Counted from the stretch's first letter, positions 8,925 through 18,799 are shown. The stretch: DNA of 64,000 nt from Pseudoduganella plicata (GCF_004421005.1 NZ_CP038026.1:806001-870000), one strand, 5' to 3'. Translations and numbers: made by a program. The notes: generated from the sequence alone by a model not told the origin.

Positions 8925-10733
8925 CTATGCATTGACGGGCAACCGCACCGTCACGGTAGTCCCCAACCCTTCGCCCGGGCTGTCGATGGCGATGCTGCCG
9001 CCGTGCAGGTCGACCAGCCGCCGCACCAGGGTCAAGCCGATACCCAGCCCGCCGCGGGCACGCTGCAATGTCTGCTCGCCCTGCACGAATACATTGAACA
9101 CCTGCGGCAGCAGGGCCGGGGCGATGCCCTCGCCTTCGTCGCTGACGATCAGTTGCACGGCGCCGTCGCGCAGGCCGACGGCGATGCGCACCACGCCGCC
9201 ATTGGGACTGTACTTGATGGCGTTGTCGAGGATATTGTCGACAATCTGCGCCAGCCGGGTGGCGTCGCCCAGCACAGGCGCGGGCGCCAGCGCGGTGACA
9301 AGCCGGCAGTTGCCGGTCGCGCCGGCAGTGCGCAGCGTTTCCGCGCAGGCAGCGACGACGACGGCCAGGTCGACCGGGTCGTGCCGCAGCGACAGCTTGC
9401 CCATCAGGGCCCGGTTTACTTCCAGCAGGTCGTCGACGAGGGCACGCAGGTGCGCGCTCTGGCGCCGCAGTACGTCGCGGGCCCGCTCCGCGTGGGCGGG
9501 GGCGGCATCCAGCACGGCAATGGCACTGCTCATCGCGGACAGCGGATTGCGCAGCTCGTGCCCAAGCATGGCCAGGAATTCGTCCTTGGCCGCATTCTGC
9601 CGCTCCGCCTCGGCGCGGGCGGTGCGCTCCAGTGCCAGTGCCGCGTTGCGCTCCTCCTCGGCCAGCGCACGCGAGCGCATTTCCTGCTCCAGCCGCTCGC
9701 CGGCCTCGCGCAGCGCCACGTTGAGTTCCTCCATCTCGCGGATCGCCGACGGGCGCAGCGGCGCGGCGCGCCCCTCGCCCAGCGCCCGTGCGGCAACCGA
9801 GGCGCGGGCGACAAAGCGCAGCAGCCGGCGGCCGGACAGGATGGCCAGCGCCAGCGCCGCCACGATGGCCAGCGACAGGCCCACCAGCGTCACCCGGACG
9901 CTCTGCCAGACAGTCGCCTCGACCTCATCGACAGGAGCGCTGACGACCACCGTCCAGCCGGACAGCGGCGAGCGCACGAAGTAGTCGTAGGCGTCGAAAC
10001 CATCCGCCGTGACGTGGCGGAACGCGCCGCTGACGCCGGAGCGGCGCGCCGCTTCGACGACGGGGTTGGCGCTGCGCCCGGCGAATTCGTCGGCGCGGTG
10101 GCTGCGGGCGATGATCTTGCCGTCCGCATCGATGACGCTGCTGCGCCAGCTGGAGGGAATGGCGCGCCCGGCAATGGCGCGGGCGAAGTACGAGGGCGAA
10201 AACACCTGCGCCAGCACGCGTTGCGAGCCGTCCGGCAGCGTGAACGGGTGATCGACCATGACCACCGTCATGTCCAGCGAACGCACCGAGCGGATGCCCG
10301 AGATGCGGTCGGCGCCGTCGCGCAGGACGGCTCGCAGCACGTCCATGTCCGGCCGCGCCGCCCCCGCCTGGCCATAGGGCAGCCGGGTGTTGAACAGCTG
10401 CCGCCCGCTGGCGTCGTAGAGGATCATCCAGGCGCCCGGCCCCGCGTTGGCGGCGGCCGCCTCGGCGTGGAAGCGGCGCAAATCGCCCGCCGCCAGCGCG
10501 TGCGACTTTCCCAGCACCTGCATCACGGAGCGGGCGCGGTCGATGTCGGCGTCGATGACGACGCTGCTGGTGCGTGCCGCTTCCTCGATGCCGCGCCGCG
10601 CCGTCTCGCGCTGGGCGGACAGCAGCATGTCGAACGCAAACGCCGAGAACAGCGCGATGGGCGCGACGATCGACAACGCCAGCAGCAGGTAATGAGTGCG
10701 AAGTTTCAGGGTGACGGCAGGAACAGGTGGCAA
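8925..10733 (-). CDS. Membrane sensor histidine kinase
   Basis: This 602-residue kinase has a transmembrane helix at about 12-33, a periplasmic sensing region of dCache type (about 40-270), a second helix (about 280-300), a HAMP-like linker and coiled coil, then HisKA with the phospho-acceptor in FLAMLGHELRNPLS and a HATPase with NILDNAIKYSP, DEGEGI and GLGIGLTL boxes. No response regulator is adjacent; an AraC regulator and a GGDEF-like protein lie upstream on the same strand and 42 bases separate it from the former. The ligand is unknown. Periplasmic Cache domains usually sense small organic molecules. Confidence 0.9.
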   Translation of the reverse strand: MPPVPAVTLKLRTHYLLLALSIVAPIALFSAFAFDMLLSAQRETARRGIEEAARTSSVVIDADIDRARSVMQVLGKSHALAAGDLRRFHAEAAAANAGPGAWMILYDASGRQLFNTRLPYGQAGAARPDMDVLRAVLRDGADRISGIRSVRSLDMTVVMVDHPFTLPDGSQRVLAQVFSPSYFARAIAGRAIPSSWRSSVIDADGKIIARSHRADEFAGRSANPVVEAARRSGVSGAFRHVTADGFDAYDYFVRSPLSGWTVVVSAPVDEVEATVWQSVRVTLVGLSLAIVAALALAILSGRRLLRFVARASVAARALGEGRAAPLRPSAIREMEELNVALREAGERLEQEMRSRALAEEERNAALALERTARAEAERQNAAKDEFLAMLGHELRNPLSAMSSAIAVLDAAPAHAERARDVLRRQSAHLRALVDDLLEVNRALMGKLSLRHDPVDLAVVVAACAETLRTAGATGNCRLVTALAPAPVLGDATRLAQIVDNILDNAIKYSPNGGVVRIAVGLRDGAVQLIVSDEGEGIAPALLPQVFNVFVQGEQTLQRARGGLGIGLTLVRRLVDLHGGSIAIDSPGEGLGTTVTVRLPVNA

Positions 10734-10775
10734 GAGGCGATCAAGTCAAGCGCGCCGGGGCGCGATGACGGCTGG

Positions 10776-11816
10776 CTATTGTACAGCAGCGCCGGCAACA
10801 TCCATTTCCATGCGCAACAGTGTCGGGGTCTGGCCTGTCCAGCGCTTGAACGAACGCCGGAAGTTGGCGCCGTCATGAAACCCGAGATATTGGGCGACGG
10901 CGTCGTTGCCGGCCCGGCGGGTGTGGAACAGCCACAGGGCGACGTGGGTGCGCACCTGGTCCAGCTCCGCCTGGAAGTGGGTGCCATGGCGCTGGAGCTG
11001 GCGTTTCAGCGTGGCGGGACTGACGCCGAAGTCGGCTGCCGTCCGTTCCAGCGTCGGTCCCGCGCGCACCCGCTCCAGCAGATAATCGTACAGGACCGCC
11101 AGCAGGCCGGCCGGTTGCGCCGCTTCTTCCGCCACCTGCCGCAACGCGAGCGCGGCGGCCAGTGAGCTGCCGCGTGGCCAGGGCACATCGAGCCAGCGGC
11201 CGTCGATCAGCATCGCATCCACGTGGCAGCCGAAACGCAGCGCGCCGCCCAGGTGAACCTCGTGCTGTTCGACGTGGCGCGGTGCGCCGCGGTTGAACGT
11301 GAACCGCCACGGCAGCCGCGTGCCGCCCAGCCAGCGGCACAGCGCCACCACCGCCGTCATGTGCATCTCGACCAGCGCGGGCCGCAGGCTGTGCGCGCCG
11401 AAACTGTCCGTCCACACCAGCCCCGCGCCCTCATCCCACAGGTGCAGGCGCGGTTGCAGCAGGGGCGTCAGGCGCGCGTGGCCGGCGCAGATTGTCGTGA
11501 GCGCGTGGCGCAGGCTGGGCGCCTGCAACAGCGCGTGGCTGAGGGCGCCGTCGTGGCCCGGCAGCAGTTGCTGGCCAAGCATGAAGCTTGTGTCGGGGCT
11601 GTCCAGCGCGCGCAGCGCATTGGTCAGCAGGCGCAGGTACTGTTCCGCCGTCAGCAGGGATGCGGCAGGCAATCCGTTCGCGGCCGGCGCGGCGATGCCG
11701 GTGCCGCGCAGCAGCGCGCCGTCGTCGGCATCGCGGCTGCGTGCATAGTCGAGAACCTGGGCCGGCTGCAAGTGCGCCGGGATAGAGGCATCGGTGGCAA
11801 GCCGGCAGGCGATCAC
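10776..11816 (-). CDS. AraC family transcriptional regulator
   Basis: This 346-residue regulator has an N-terminal arabinose-binding-like regulatory domain (PF12625 type) and a C-terminal AraC helix-turn-helix pair (about 245-335; VSPATLKRQLQRHGTHF and YLGFHDGANFRRSFKRW are the two recognition regions). Members with this layout often control lipid or alcohol catabolism genes, but no such target lies nearby. The start is a GTG whose GTGA overlaps the stop of the upstream GGDEF-like gene, indicating coupled translation. Confidence 0.9.
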   Translation of the reverse strand: MIACRLATDASIPAHLQPAQVLDYARSRDADDGALLRGTGIAAPAANGLPAASLLTAEQYLRLLTNALRALDSPDTSFMLGQQLLPGHDGALSHALLQAPSLRHALTTICAGHARLTPLLQPRLHLWDEGAGLVWTDSFGAHSLRPALVEMHMTAVVALCRWLGGTRLPWRFTFNRGAPRHVEQHEVHLGGALRFGCHVDAMLIDGRWLDVPWPRGSSLAAALALRQVAEEAAQPAGLLAVLYDYLLERVRAGPTLERTAADFGVSPATLKRQLQRHGTHFQAELDQVRTHVALWLFHTRRAGNDAVAQYLGFHDGANFRRSFKRWTGQTPTLLRMEMDVAGAAVQ

Positions 11817-12694
11817 GCCGGCGCCATGTCGACGCGCCGCGCCAGTTGCGCCAGCACGGCATCGACCGGATCGTCGGCCGCCACTGCGTCACTGGTGTCT
11901 GCGCAGGCATGGCGCAACGTCAGTGCGACGCGTTCGGCGCCGGCATGATGGCGCATGCGTTCCACCATCGCGCACAGGTGCAACGCCACCGCGCCAGCCG
12001 CGGCGCCGTCCAGCCCCGGCATCAGAACGGCAAAACGGTCGCCCGCATAGCGGCACAGCAGGTCCTCGTTGCGCAGGTTGAGCAGCAGCATATGGCTGAC
12101 GGCCTGCAGCACGCGGTCCCCTTCCGCACGGCCGTGGTCGCGATTGATGCGGTGGAAGCCATCGATATCGAGCAGCACCAGCGCGCAATGACCGCCTGGG
12201 CGCAGCGCCTGTTCGCGGCGCAGCTGTTCGCGCAGGTAGGCCGCGTCGGCCAGCTGCGTCAGGCGGTCGAAGGCGCGGTGCTCGCGGAACAGCCGTTCGC
12301 GCTTTTGCAGGTGTTCCGTGAGGCGCACCTGTTCCTGGCGCCAGTAGTACAGCCCCGCCGTCAGAACCGCCATCCCCGCCGGCACCAGCGCTTCGAGGCA
12401 GTTGTCCCACACGGCCGCCTTGTCGACGCGGTAGAACTCGTCCAGGCAGTCGGCCCAGGAGCCCAGCATGATGGCGGCCAGCCCACCGGCCAGCAATCGG
12501 GTGACGCGCCCGCCCGGGCGGCTGGTCAGCACGATGCCGAACCACACCAGCGCCATCAGCGCCGTGCCGCCTTCGCTGACGATGTCCATCGGCCGCCAGG
12601 TTGCCAGCGGCTTCGGCATGCCGACGGCGGCGTACAGCGCGACGCAGGTGGCCAGGGCAGTGGTGGTGGCAAGAATGGCGTTGCGGTGGGACAT
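11813..12694 (-). CDS. Membrane GGDEF-domain protein, degenerate active site
   Basis: Four predicted transmembrane helices occupy about residues 5-125 and a diguanylate-cyclase fold follows (about 140-290). The signature position reads YAGDRF instead of GG(D/E)EF: the first glycine and the catalytic glutamate are replaced by Ala and Arg. By what is known of the family this should abolish c-di-GMP synthesis, although GTP or c-di-GMP binding or a regulatory role stays possible. It is first of three same-strand genes (with AraC and the sensor kinase). Confidence 0.88.
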   Translation of the reverse strand: MSHRNAILATTTALATCVALYAAVGMPKPLATWRPMDIVSEGGTALMALVWFGIVLTSRPGGRVTRLLAGGLAAIMLGSWADCLDEFYRVDKAAVWDNCLEALVPAGMAVLTAGLYYWRQEQVRLTEHLQKRERLFREHRAFDRLTQLADAAYLREQLRREQALRPGGHCALVLLDIDGFHRINRDHGRAEGDRVLQAVSHMLLLNLRNEDLLCRYAGDRFAVLMPGLDGAAAGAVALHLCAMVERMRHHAGAERVALTLRHACADTSDAVAADDPVDAVLAQLARRVDMAPA

Positions 12695-12896
12695 GGCAGC
12701 CGGCGTGGTGAAATCGGCAAGCGTAGCGGTTCTCGATGACAGGCCGATGACATGGGGCGCAGTGCAAACGGCTCACGAGGTCACGCGAATGCGCCCCGCC
12801 GCCGCGCGCTTTCACGACGCCTCGCCCGGCCAAGGCCGGGTCATTTCAGCTCAAATCGATTCGCAGCCACGCCGGGTACGGGCCACGGCCGGTTTC

Positions 12897-12930
12897 GTGT
12901 CATCGATCCGTCATCTGGCGTCCCTAGAAT
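12897..12930 (+). promoter_or_regulatory. PhoB-type box and -10 for the TonB receptor/phytase operon
   Basis: Two direct 7-mers, GTGTCAT and CCGTCAT, are separated by four bases (11-bp period), each matching six of seven positions of the CTGTCAT Pho-box unit. Ten bases further is a TAGAAT -10 hexamer (12925-12930), the standard layout in which the Pho box replaces the -35 element. The TonB receptor ATG is 29 bases downstream of it. Confidence 0.6.
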
Positions 12931-12959
12931 CCGCCCCACTTCAACCACCAGCGAACATC

Positions 12960-15506
12960 ATGCGACACATCGCCACCCACGTTCCGACCCTGCGCCTGAC
13001 CGCCCTCGCCGCCGCCGTGCTGGCCGCCACGGCCGCGCACGCCGCGCCGGACGTCCCGGCCGCGAACCCCGAAGCCGCGCCCCTGGCGGCGGCCGTCGTC
13101 ATTTCCGGCCAGCGCGCGAGCCTGGCGCGCGCCATCGCGGCGCAGGAGAAGGCGGACAATATCGTGAGCGTCGTCAGCAGCGACGATATCGGCGGCCTGC
13201 CGGACAAGAACGCCGCCGAGGCGCTGGCCCGGCTGCCCGGTGTGGCCGTGCAGCGCGACCAGGGCGAAGGCCGCTACGTTACCGTGCGCGGCCTGGGACC
13301 GGACCTGAATGCCGTCACGATCAATGGCGCGCTGGTGCCGTCGCCCGAGGCGGGCCGCCGCGCCGTGGCGCTGGACGTGCTGCCGGCGGGCCTGATCCGC
13401 ACGCTGGAGGTGTCGAAGACGCTGACGCCGGACCAGGATGCCAGCTCCCTGGGCGGCACCGTGGAAGTGAAGACACTGTCCGCGTTCGATCTGCCCGGCC
13501 CGCTGCTGTCGGTCAGCGCGGGCGCCAGCGTTGATACCAATACCGACCAGACCAGCCCTTCGGCCAGCCTGCTGTGGGCGCAGCGCTTCGCCGACAGCAA
13601 GGTCGGGGTGGCGGGCGGCCTGTCCGGCGAAAAGCGCAAGTTCGGCTCGGACAACGTGGAAACGGGCGGCGCCTGGAGCGACGCCGGCCTGGGCGGATTC
13701 GAGCTGCGCGACTACCTGCCCAACCGGGAGCGCTATGCCGCCGCGCTGAACCTGGACTACCGCCCTGCGGCCGGGAGCAGCTTCGCGCTGCGCGGCTTCG
13801 CCAGCCGCTTCTCGGACGACGAGGTGCGCGACCGGCTCACCGTCAGCAATCCCAAGCGCGGGGCACTGCAGGAGGGGGTCACCGACACCGCACGCCTGGA
13901 GCGCCGGCTGCGCCAGCGCAAATACACGCAGGAGATCCGCTCGCTGGTCGCCAGCACGGACCAGCAGTGGGACACGTGGACCATGCACGCCGAGGCAGCC
14001 GCCAGCCGCGCCAACGAGGACACGCCGGAATCGATCAACGACGCCCGCTTCCGCGGCACGGCCAGCTTCGCCGGCGTGGGCTACGCGAACGGCTCCGTGC
14101 CGTCGCTGATCGCGCCCGCTGCCGCCTTCGATCCGGCCAGCTATGGCCTGAACGGCATCACGCTGCAGCAGCGCTACTCCGTCGACAGGGAGAAGCATGC
14201 GCGCCTCGACGTCACCCGAAAGTTCGAGGCGGCCGGCTGGCAGGCAGCGTTCAAGACCGGCGTCAAGAGCAGCCGGCGCGACAAGGACAACGACACCAAC
14301 CAGTGGGGCTACAACAGCAGCAAGGCATCCAGCGGCAATTACTGGGGTGCCGGTTCCACCAATATGACGGCATTCACGGCGGGCCACGCGCTGGACTACC
14401 AGCTTGGCAACATCGGCATGGCGCTCGATCCGGCCGCCGTCCGGGCCCGGATCGCCGCCCTGCCGCGCGCCGGTGCGCAACTGGCCGCCGAATCCGCACT
14501 GGACGACTATGCGATGCACGAGGACATCGACGCGCTGTACGGCCAGCTGTCGCTGGCGCGCGGCCCCTGGTCCGTGCTGGCCGGCGTGCGTGCCGAGCGC
14601 ACCCGCTTCAGCGCGCACGGCCGCCAGGTCGAAGACGACGACATCACGGCACGCCGCGGCAGCCGCTCGTACACCAACTGGCTGCCCACCCTGCAGGGCC
14701 GCTACGAACTCGATGACAAGACCAGCGTGCGCGCAGCGTGGAGCAACAGCGTCGTGCGCGCCAACTTCAGCCAGCTGGCACCCGGCGTGAGCCTGGACAG
14801 CGCAACGGAAGCCACCATCGGCAACCCCGACCTGGCGCCGCTGCGCTCGCACAACCTGGATCTGGGCATCGAGCGTATCCTCGGCACCGACGGCACGGTG
14901 TCCGCCTACGTGTTCCACAAGGCGATCCGTGACTTCACCTACGGGACCAACCTGGCCGGTTCCGGCGCCTGGGCGGGCTATACGACTGCCACGTCGTATG
15001 CCAACGGCGACAAGGCGTCCGTGCGCGGCATCGAACTGGCCTACCAGCAGCCGCTGCGCATGCTGCCGGCGCCGTTCAACGGCCTGCTGGTCGGCGTCAA
15101 CGGGTCCGTCACCGATGCGAAAGCCGATATCGACAGTTACGCCGACGGCGTGCGCCGCGGCCGCGAGATCCGGATGCCGGGCCAGTCGGACCGCGTGCTG
15201 AATCTGGTGGTCGGCTACGAGAAAGGCCCGCTGTCCACGCGCCTGGCACTGAACTACAAGTCGCCATACTTGCTGGAGCTGGGCGAGGACGTGCTGGATG
15301 CCTCGCAGGACCGCATGGTCGACACGCAGAAGCAGCTGGACTTCTCGCTGGCGTGGCAGCTGAACAAACGGGTGCAGCTGTCGTTCGAGGCGGCCAACCT
15401 GAATAACGAAAAATACTACGTCTACCAGGGCGTCAAAGGACACAACGTGCAGTATGAACAATATGGCCGCACCTTCAAAATCGGCCTGAAAGCGGGCCTG
15501 TTCTGA
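12960..15506 (+). CDS. TonB-dependent outer-membrane receptor
   Basis: This 848-residue protein begins with a signal peptide cleaved after AATAAHA. It has a plug domain (about 50-180; LPDKNAAEALARLPGV and YVTVRGLGPDLN are typical) and a C-terminal 22-strand barrel ending in aromatic FKIGLKAGLF. The frame stays open far upstream, but only the ATG at 12960 gives a signal peptide. The gene overlaps the phytase gene by one base (TGATG), so the ligand is probably phytate or its lower inositol phosphates. The Pho-box-like promoter supports phosphate-starvation control. Confidence 0.93.
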   Translation: MRHIATHVPTLRLTALAAAVLAATAAHAAPDVPAANPEAAPLAAAVVISGQRASLARAIAAQEKADNIVSVVSSDDIGGLPDKNAAEALARLPGVAVQRDQGEGRYVTVRGLGPDLNAVTINGALVPSPEAGRRAVALDVLPAGLIRTLEVSKTLTPDQDASSLGGTVEVKTLSAFDLPGPLLSVSAGASVDTNTDQTSPSASLLWAQRFADSKVGVAGGLSGEKRKFGSDNVETGGAWSDAGLGGFELRDYLPNRERYAAALNLDYRPAAGSSFALRGFASRFSDDEVRDRLTVSNPKRGALQEGVTDTARLERRLRQRKYTQEIRSLVASTDQQWDTWTMHAEAAASRANEDTPESINDARFRGTASFAGVGYANGSVPSLIAPAAAFDPASYGLNGITLQQRYSVDREKHARLDVTRKFEAAGWQAAFKTGVKSSRRDKDNDTNQWGYNSSKASSGNYWGAGSTNMTAFTAGHALDYQLGNIGMALDPAAVRARIAALPRAGAQLAAESALDDYAMHEDIDALYGQLSLARGPWSVLAGVRAERTRFSAHGRQVEDDDITARRGSRSYTNWLPTLQGRYELDDKTSVRAAWSNSVVRANFSQLAPGVSLDSATEATIGNPDLAPLRSHNLDLGIERILGTDGTVSAYVFHKAIRDFTYGTNLAGSGAWAGYTTATSYANGDKASVRGIELAYQQPLRMLPAPFNGLLVGVNGSVTDAKADIDSYADGVRRGREIRMPGQSDRVLNLVVGYEKGPLSTRLALNYKSPYLLELGEDVLDASQDRMVDTQKQLDFSLAWQLNKRVQLSFEAANLNNEKYYVYQGVKGHNVQYEQYGRTFKIGLKAGLF

Positions 15507-17311
15507 TGAAGGCACTCGTTACCCTGCTGGCACTGGCCGGCATCGCGGCCCATGCTGGCCCAGCGGCTGCCGCTACGCCGCCCGCCACCGCACACGACCT
15601 GGCGGCACTGCCGGATGGCGGCTGGCTGGCCCTGGAGCGCCAGTCCCTCAAGCTGATCGACGGCGCGGGCCGCGAGCGCGCCAGCCTGCCGGTACGCGGT
15701 CGTCAGCTCGACACGCGCGTGGACGACAGCGGCATGCTCGCCGTCGTGGTGGACGCCAACCTGGAAAGAGTCCAGCCCCTGCTGGTGCGGGACGGCCGCC
15801 TGACCCAGCTGCCGCCCGTGCCCGCACCGGCCTTCGGCATCGAAGCGGCCTGCCTGTACCGCGACGCACAGCGGCTCGATTACGTCTTCCTGGTCGGGAA
15901 GGACGGCCAGGCCGAGCAGTGGCTGCTGCAGGCGGACGGCCATCGCCAGGTGCGCCGGCTGGCATTGCCCCCGCACGTCGGGCACTGCCGCGTGGACGAC
16001 GCCAGCGCCACGCTTTTCGTGGCCGAGGAGGACTTCGGGCTGTGGGCCTATAACGCCGATGCCGAAGGCCCGGGCGCGCGCCAGGCGCTGGCGTTGACGG
16101 CGCCGCTCGGGACGATGAAGACCAGTCCCGGCGCGCTGGCACTCGTGCCGGGCGGCGTCGCCGTTCTCGACGGCGAGGCGATCCTGACGTGGCACCGCGA
16201 CGGCAAACGCTGGAAGATGGCGCCACGACAGGCCGCCGGCAAAGCCGTCAAGGCGCTGGCGACGGACGGCCGCACGCTGCTCGCGCACACCAAAGCCGGC
16301 TGGCGCGCGGTCGGACTGGTACCACGGGCAGCCGCCGCCGAACCTGTGCTTCCGATCGTACTGCCACGCGCCCAGACGGAGCCCGTGGCCCGCGCCGGCG
16401 ATGCGGCCGACGATCCCGCCATCTGGCGCAATCCGCGCGATCCGGCCGGCGCCCGCATCCTCGGCACGAACAAGAAACAGGGCCTGCTGGTCTACGATAT
16501 CGCTGGCCGCCAGCTGCAACTGCTGGAATCGGGGCGCCTGAACAACGTCGATGTGCGCCAGGACGTGACGTTCGGGGCCGACCGGTTCGATATCGCCGTG
16601 GCCACGCAGCGCGACGAGAACAGCATCGTGCTGTTCTCGATAGACGCCACGGGCAAGGTCAGCGAGGCGGCGCGGCTGCCGACGACGCTGGACGAGATCT
16701 ACGGTGCCTGCCTGTACCAGCCGCGAAGCGGCGGGCTGCAGGCGTTCGTCAACGACAAGGACGGGCGCTACCTGCACTATCGGCTGGAGCGCGCCGGCGG
16801 AAAATTCGCGGCCACCTTGCTGCGCACCTTCCGCACCGCCTCGCAACCGGAAGGCTGCGTTGCCGACGATGCCGCCGGCACGTTGTTCGTCGGCGAGGAA
16901 AAGCGCGGCGTGTGGGTGACGCCGGCCGACGCGCAGCGCGCCGCGCCGCTCACGATGGCGCTGCCCGTGGGTGCCCTGCTGACGGCGGACGTCGAGGGCA
17001 TGGGCCTGTATCGCGGCCCGAATGCGAGTTATCTGGTCGTCTCCAGCCAGGGCAGCAACAGCTACGTCGTACTCGATGCGCAGGCGCCGTACACGGTACG
17101 CGGCGCGTTCCGCATCGGCATCAATGTGGCCGGCGGCATCGATGGCGCTTCCGAGACCGACGGGCTGGAAGTGACGTCCGCCGACCTGGGCGGGCCATAT
17201 GGCAAGGGCATGCTGGTGGTGCAGGACGGCTACAAGCGCCTCCCGGACGGAGCGCAGAACTTCAAGTACGTGGCGTGGGCCGATATCGCGGCGGCATTGA
17301 AGCTACCCTGA
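15506..17311 (+). CDS. Beta-propeller phytase, two-domain type
   Basis: This 601-residue exported enzyme has a signal peptide (to about AGPAAA). The C-terminal half (about 290-600) is a complete beta-propeller phytase, with DAADDPAIW, TNKKQGL, GRLNNVDVR, PEGCVADD, DVEGMGLY, QGSNSY and TDGLEV motifs that carry the calcium and phosphate ligands. It hydrolyses phytate to lower inositol phosphates. The N-terminal 270 residues look like a second, degenerate propeller without these ligand motifs. It is co-transcribed with the TonB receptor, presumably releasing phosphate at the cell surface. Confidence 0.92.
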   Translation: MKALVTLLALAGIAAHAGPAAAATPPATAHDLAALPDGGWLALERQSLKLIDGAGRERASLPVRGRQLDTRVDDSGMLAVVVDANLERVQPLLVRDGRLTQLPPVPAPAFGIEAACLYRDAQRLDYVFLVGKDGQAEQWLLQADGHRQVRRLALPPHVGHCRVDDASATLFVAEEDFGLWAYNADAEGPGARQALALTAPLGTMKTSPGALALVPGGVAVLDGEAILTWHRDGKRWKMAPRQAAGKAVKALATDGRTLLAHTKAGWRAVGLVPRAAAAEPVLPIVLPRAQTEPVARAGDAADDPAIWRNPRDPAGARILGTNKKQGLLVYDIAGRQLQLLESGRLNNVDVRQDVTFGADRFDIAVATQRDENSIVLFSIDATGKVSEAARLPTTLDEIYGACLYQPRSGGLQAFVNDKDGRYLHYRLERAGGKFAATLLRTFRTASQPEGCVADDAAGTLFVGEEKRGVWVTPADAQRAAPLTMALPVGALLTADVEGMGLYRGPNASYLVVSSQGSNSYVVLDAQAPYTVRGAFRIGINVAGGIDGASETDGLEVTSADLGGPYGKGMLVVQDGYKRLPDGAQNFKYVAWADIAAALKLP

Positions 17312-17401
17312 CCCTGTCCCGGTTTGGCCTCGCCATGCGTCCTCGGCCGTTATGCGGGCCGGATGGTATCCTCCCGCTTTTGAACCACAGGGAGGCGTAT
17401 C

Positions 17402-18700
17402 GTGTCGATCGCGGAAAAATTATTCAGGCTGAAGGAAGCCGGCACGGACGTGCGCACGGAGGTCATTGCGGGCGTTACGACGTTCCTGACGATGGCCTAT
17501 ATCATCTTCGTCAACCCCACCATCCTCGCGGACGCGGGCATGCCGAAAGACGCCGTGTTCGTCGCCACCTGCCTGGCCGCCGCGCTGGGCACCGCGATCA
17601 TGGGCCTGTATGCGAACTACCCGATCGGCATGGCCCCCGGCATGGGCCTGAATGCGTATTTTGCCTACGCCGTCGTGGGCGGCATGGGCGTGCCATGGCC
17701 CGTGGCCCTGGGCGCCGTCTTTATTTCCGGCTGCCTGTTCGTGCTGGTCAGCGTGTTCGGGCTGCGCGAAATGATCGTCAACGGCATTCCCCGCTCGTTG
17801 CGCACGGCGATCACCGTGGGCCTGGGCCTCTTTCTGGCGCTGATCGCGCTCAAAAGCGCCGGCATCGTCGCGGCCAATCCCTCCACCATGGTCGCCGTCG
17901 GCGACCTGCACCAGCCGGGCGCCATCCTGGCCATCGTCGGCTTCCTGCTGGTGGTGACGCTGGACAGGATGAAGGTACGCGGCGCGATCCTGATCGGCAT
18001 CGTGGCCGTCACGGTCCTGAGCTTCTTCTTCGGCGGTAACACGTTCCAGGGCATTGTGTCGATGCCGCCGTCGCTGGCGCCCACGCTCGGCAAGCTGGAG
18101 ATCGGCAGCGCCATGGCCACCGGCATCGTCAATATCGTGCTGGTGTTCTTCCTGGTCGAACTGTTCGACGCCACCGGCACCCTCATGGGCGTGGCCGGTC
18201 GCGCCGGCCTGCTCGTCGAAGGCAAGATGGAGCGGCTCAACCGTGCGCTGCTGGCCGACAGCACGGCCATCGTGGCCGGCGCGGCGCTGGGCACGTCCAG
18301 CACGACGGCCTATGTGGAAAGCGCCGCCGGCGTGCAGGCGGGCGGACGCACAGGGCTGACGGCGCTTGTCGTCGCGCTGCTGTTTCTCGCCTGCCTGTTC
18401 ATCGCGCCGCTGGCCGGCGTCGTTCCCGCGTACGCCACGGCGCCCGCACTCCTGTTCGTCGCCTGCCTGATGCTGCGCGATCTGGCCGACGTGGAGTGGA
18501 ATGAAACGACGGAAAGTGTCCCGGCCGCCGTGACCGCGCTGATGATACCGTTCACGTATTCGATCGCCCACGGCGTCGCCTTCGGCTTCATCACCTATGC
18601 CGCACTGAAGCTCCTGACAGGCCGCGCGCGCGAAGCGAAACCGATCGTCTGGCTCATCGCCGGCATCTTCCTTTTCAAATACATCTACCTGGGCGTCTGA
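17402..18700 (+). CDS. NCS2 (AzgA-type) purine permease
   Basis: This 432-residue permease has 12-14 predicted transmembrane helices and the AzgA-subfamily signatures TFLTMAYIIFVNP, APGMGLNAYFAY and GTSSTTAYVESAAGV. Relatives import adenine, guanine or hypoxanthine with protons. The start is GTG at 17402 with a GGGAGG ribosome site. It is 90 bases past the phytase and likely has its own promoter; no functional link with phytate use is evident. Confidence 0.92.
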   Translation: MSIAEKLFRLKEAGTDVRTEVIAGVTTFLTMAYIIFVNPTILADAGMPKDAVFVATCLAAALGTAIMGLYANYPIGMAPGMGLNAYFAYAVVGGMGVPWPVALGAVFISGCLFVLVSVFGLREMIVNGIPRSLRTAITVGLGLFLALIALKSAGIVAANPSTMVAVGDLHQPGAILAIVGFLLVVTLDRMKVRGAILIGIVAVTVLSFFFGGNTFQGIVSMPPSLAPTLGKLEIGSAMATGIVNIVLVFFLVELFDATGTLMGVAGRAGLLVEGKMERLNRALLADSTAIVAGAALGTSSTTAYVESAAGVQAGGRTGLTALVVALLFLACLFIAPLAGVVPAYATAPALLFVACLMLRDLADVEWNETTESVPAAVTALMIPFTYSIAHGVAFGFITYAALKLLTGRAREAKPIVWLIAGIFLFKYIYLGV

Positions 18701-18799
18701 ATCGGGCCTTGCAGGGTTAAGAAAAGAGCAAGTTTCTGTCAGTGAGTCGCTTTCCACTTCGTAGTAATAGTCCTACATAAAGGTAACTGCAGGTTATGC

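Noticed and set aside
9003..11165. 720-codon plus-strand frame opposite the sensor kinase and AraC genes
   Set aside because: It is the antisense shadow of clear HisKA/HATPase and AraC coding sequence.
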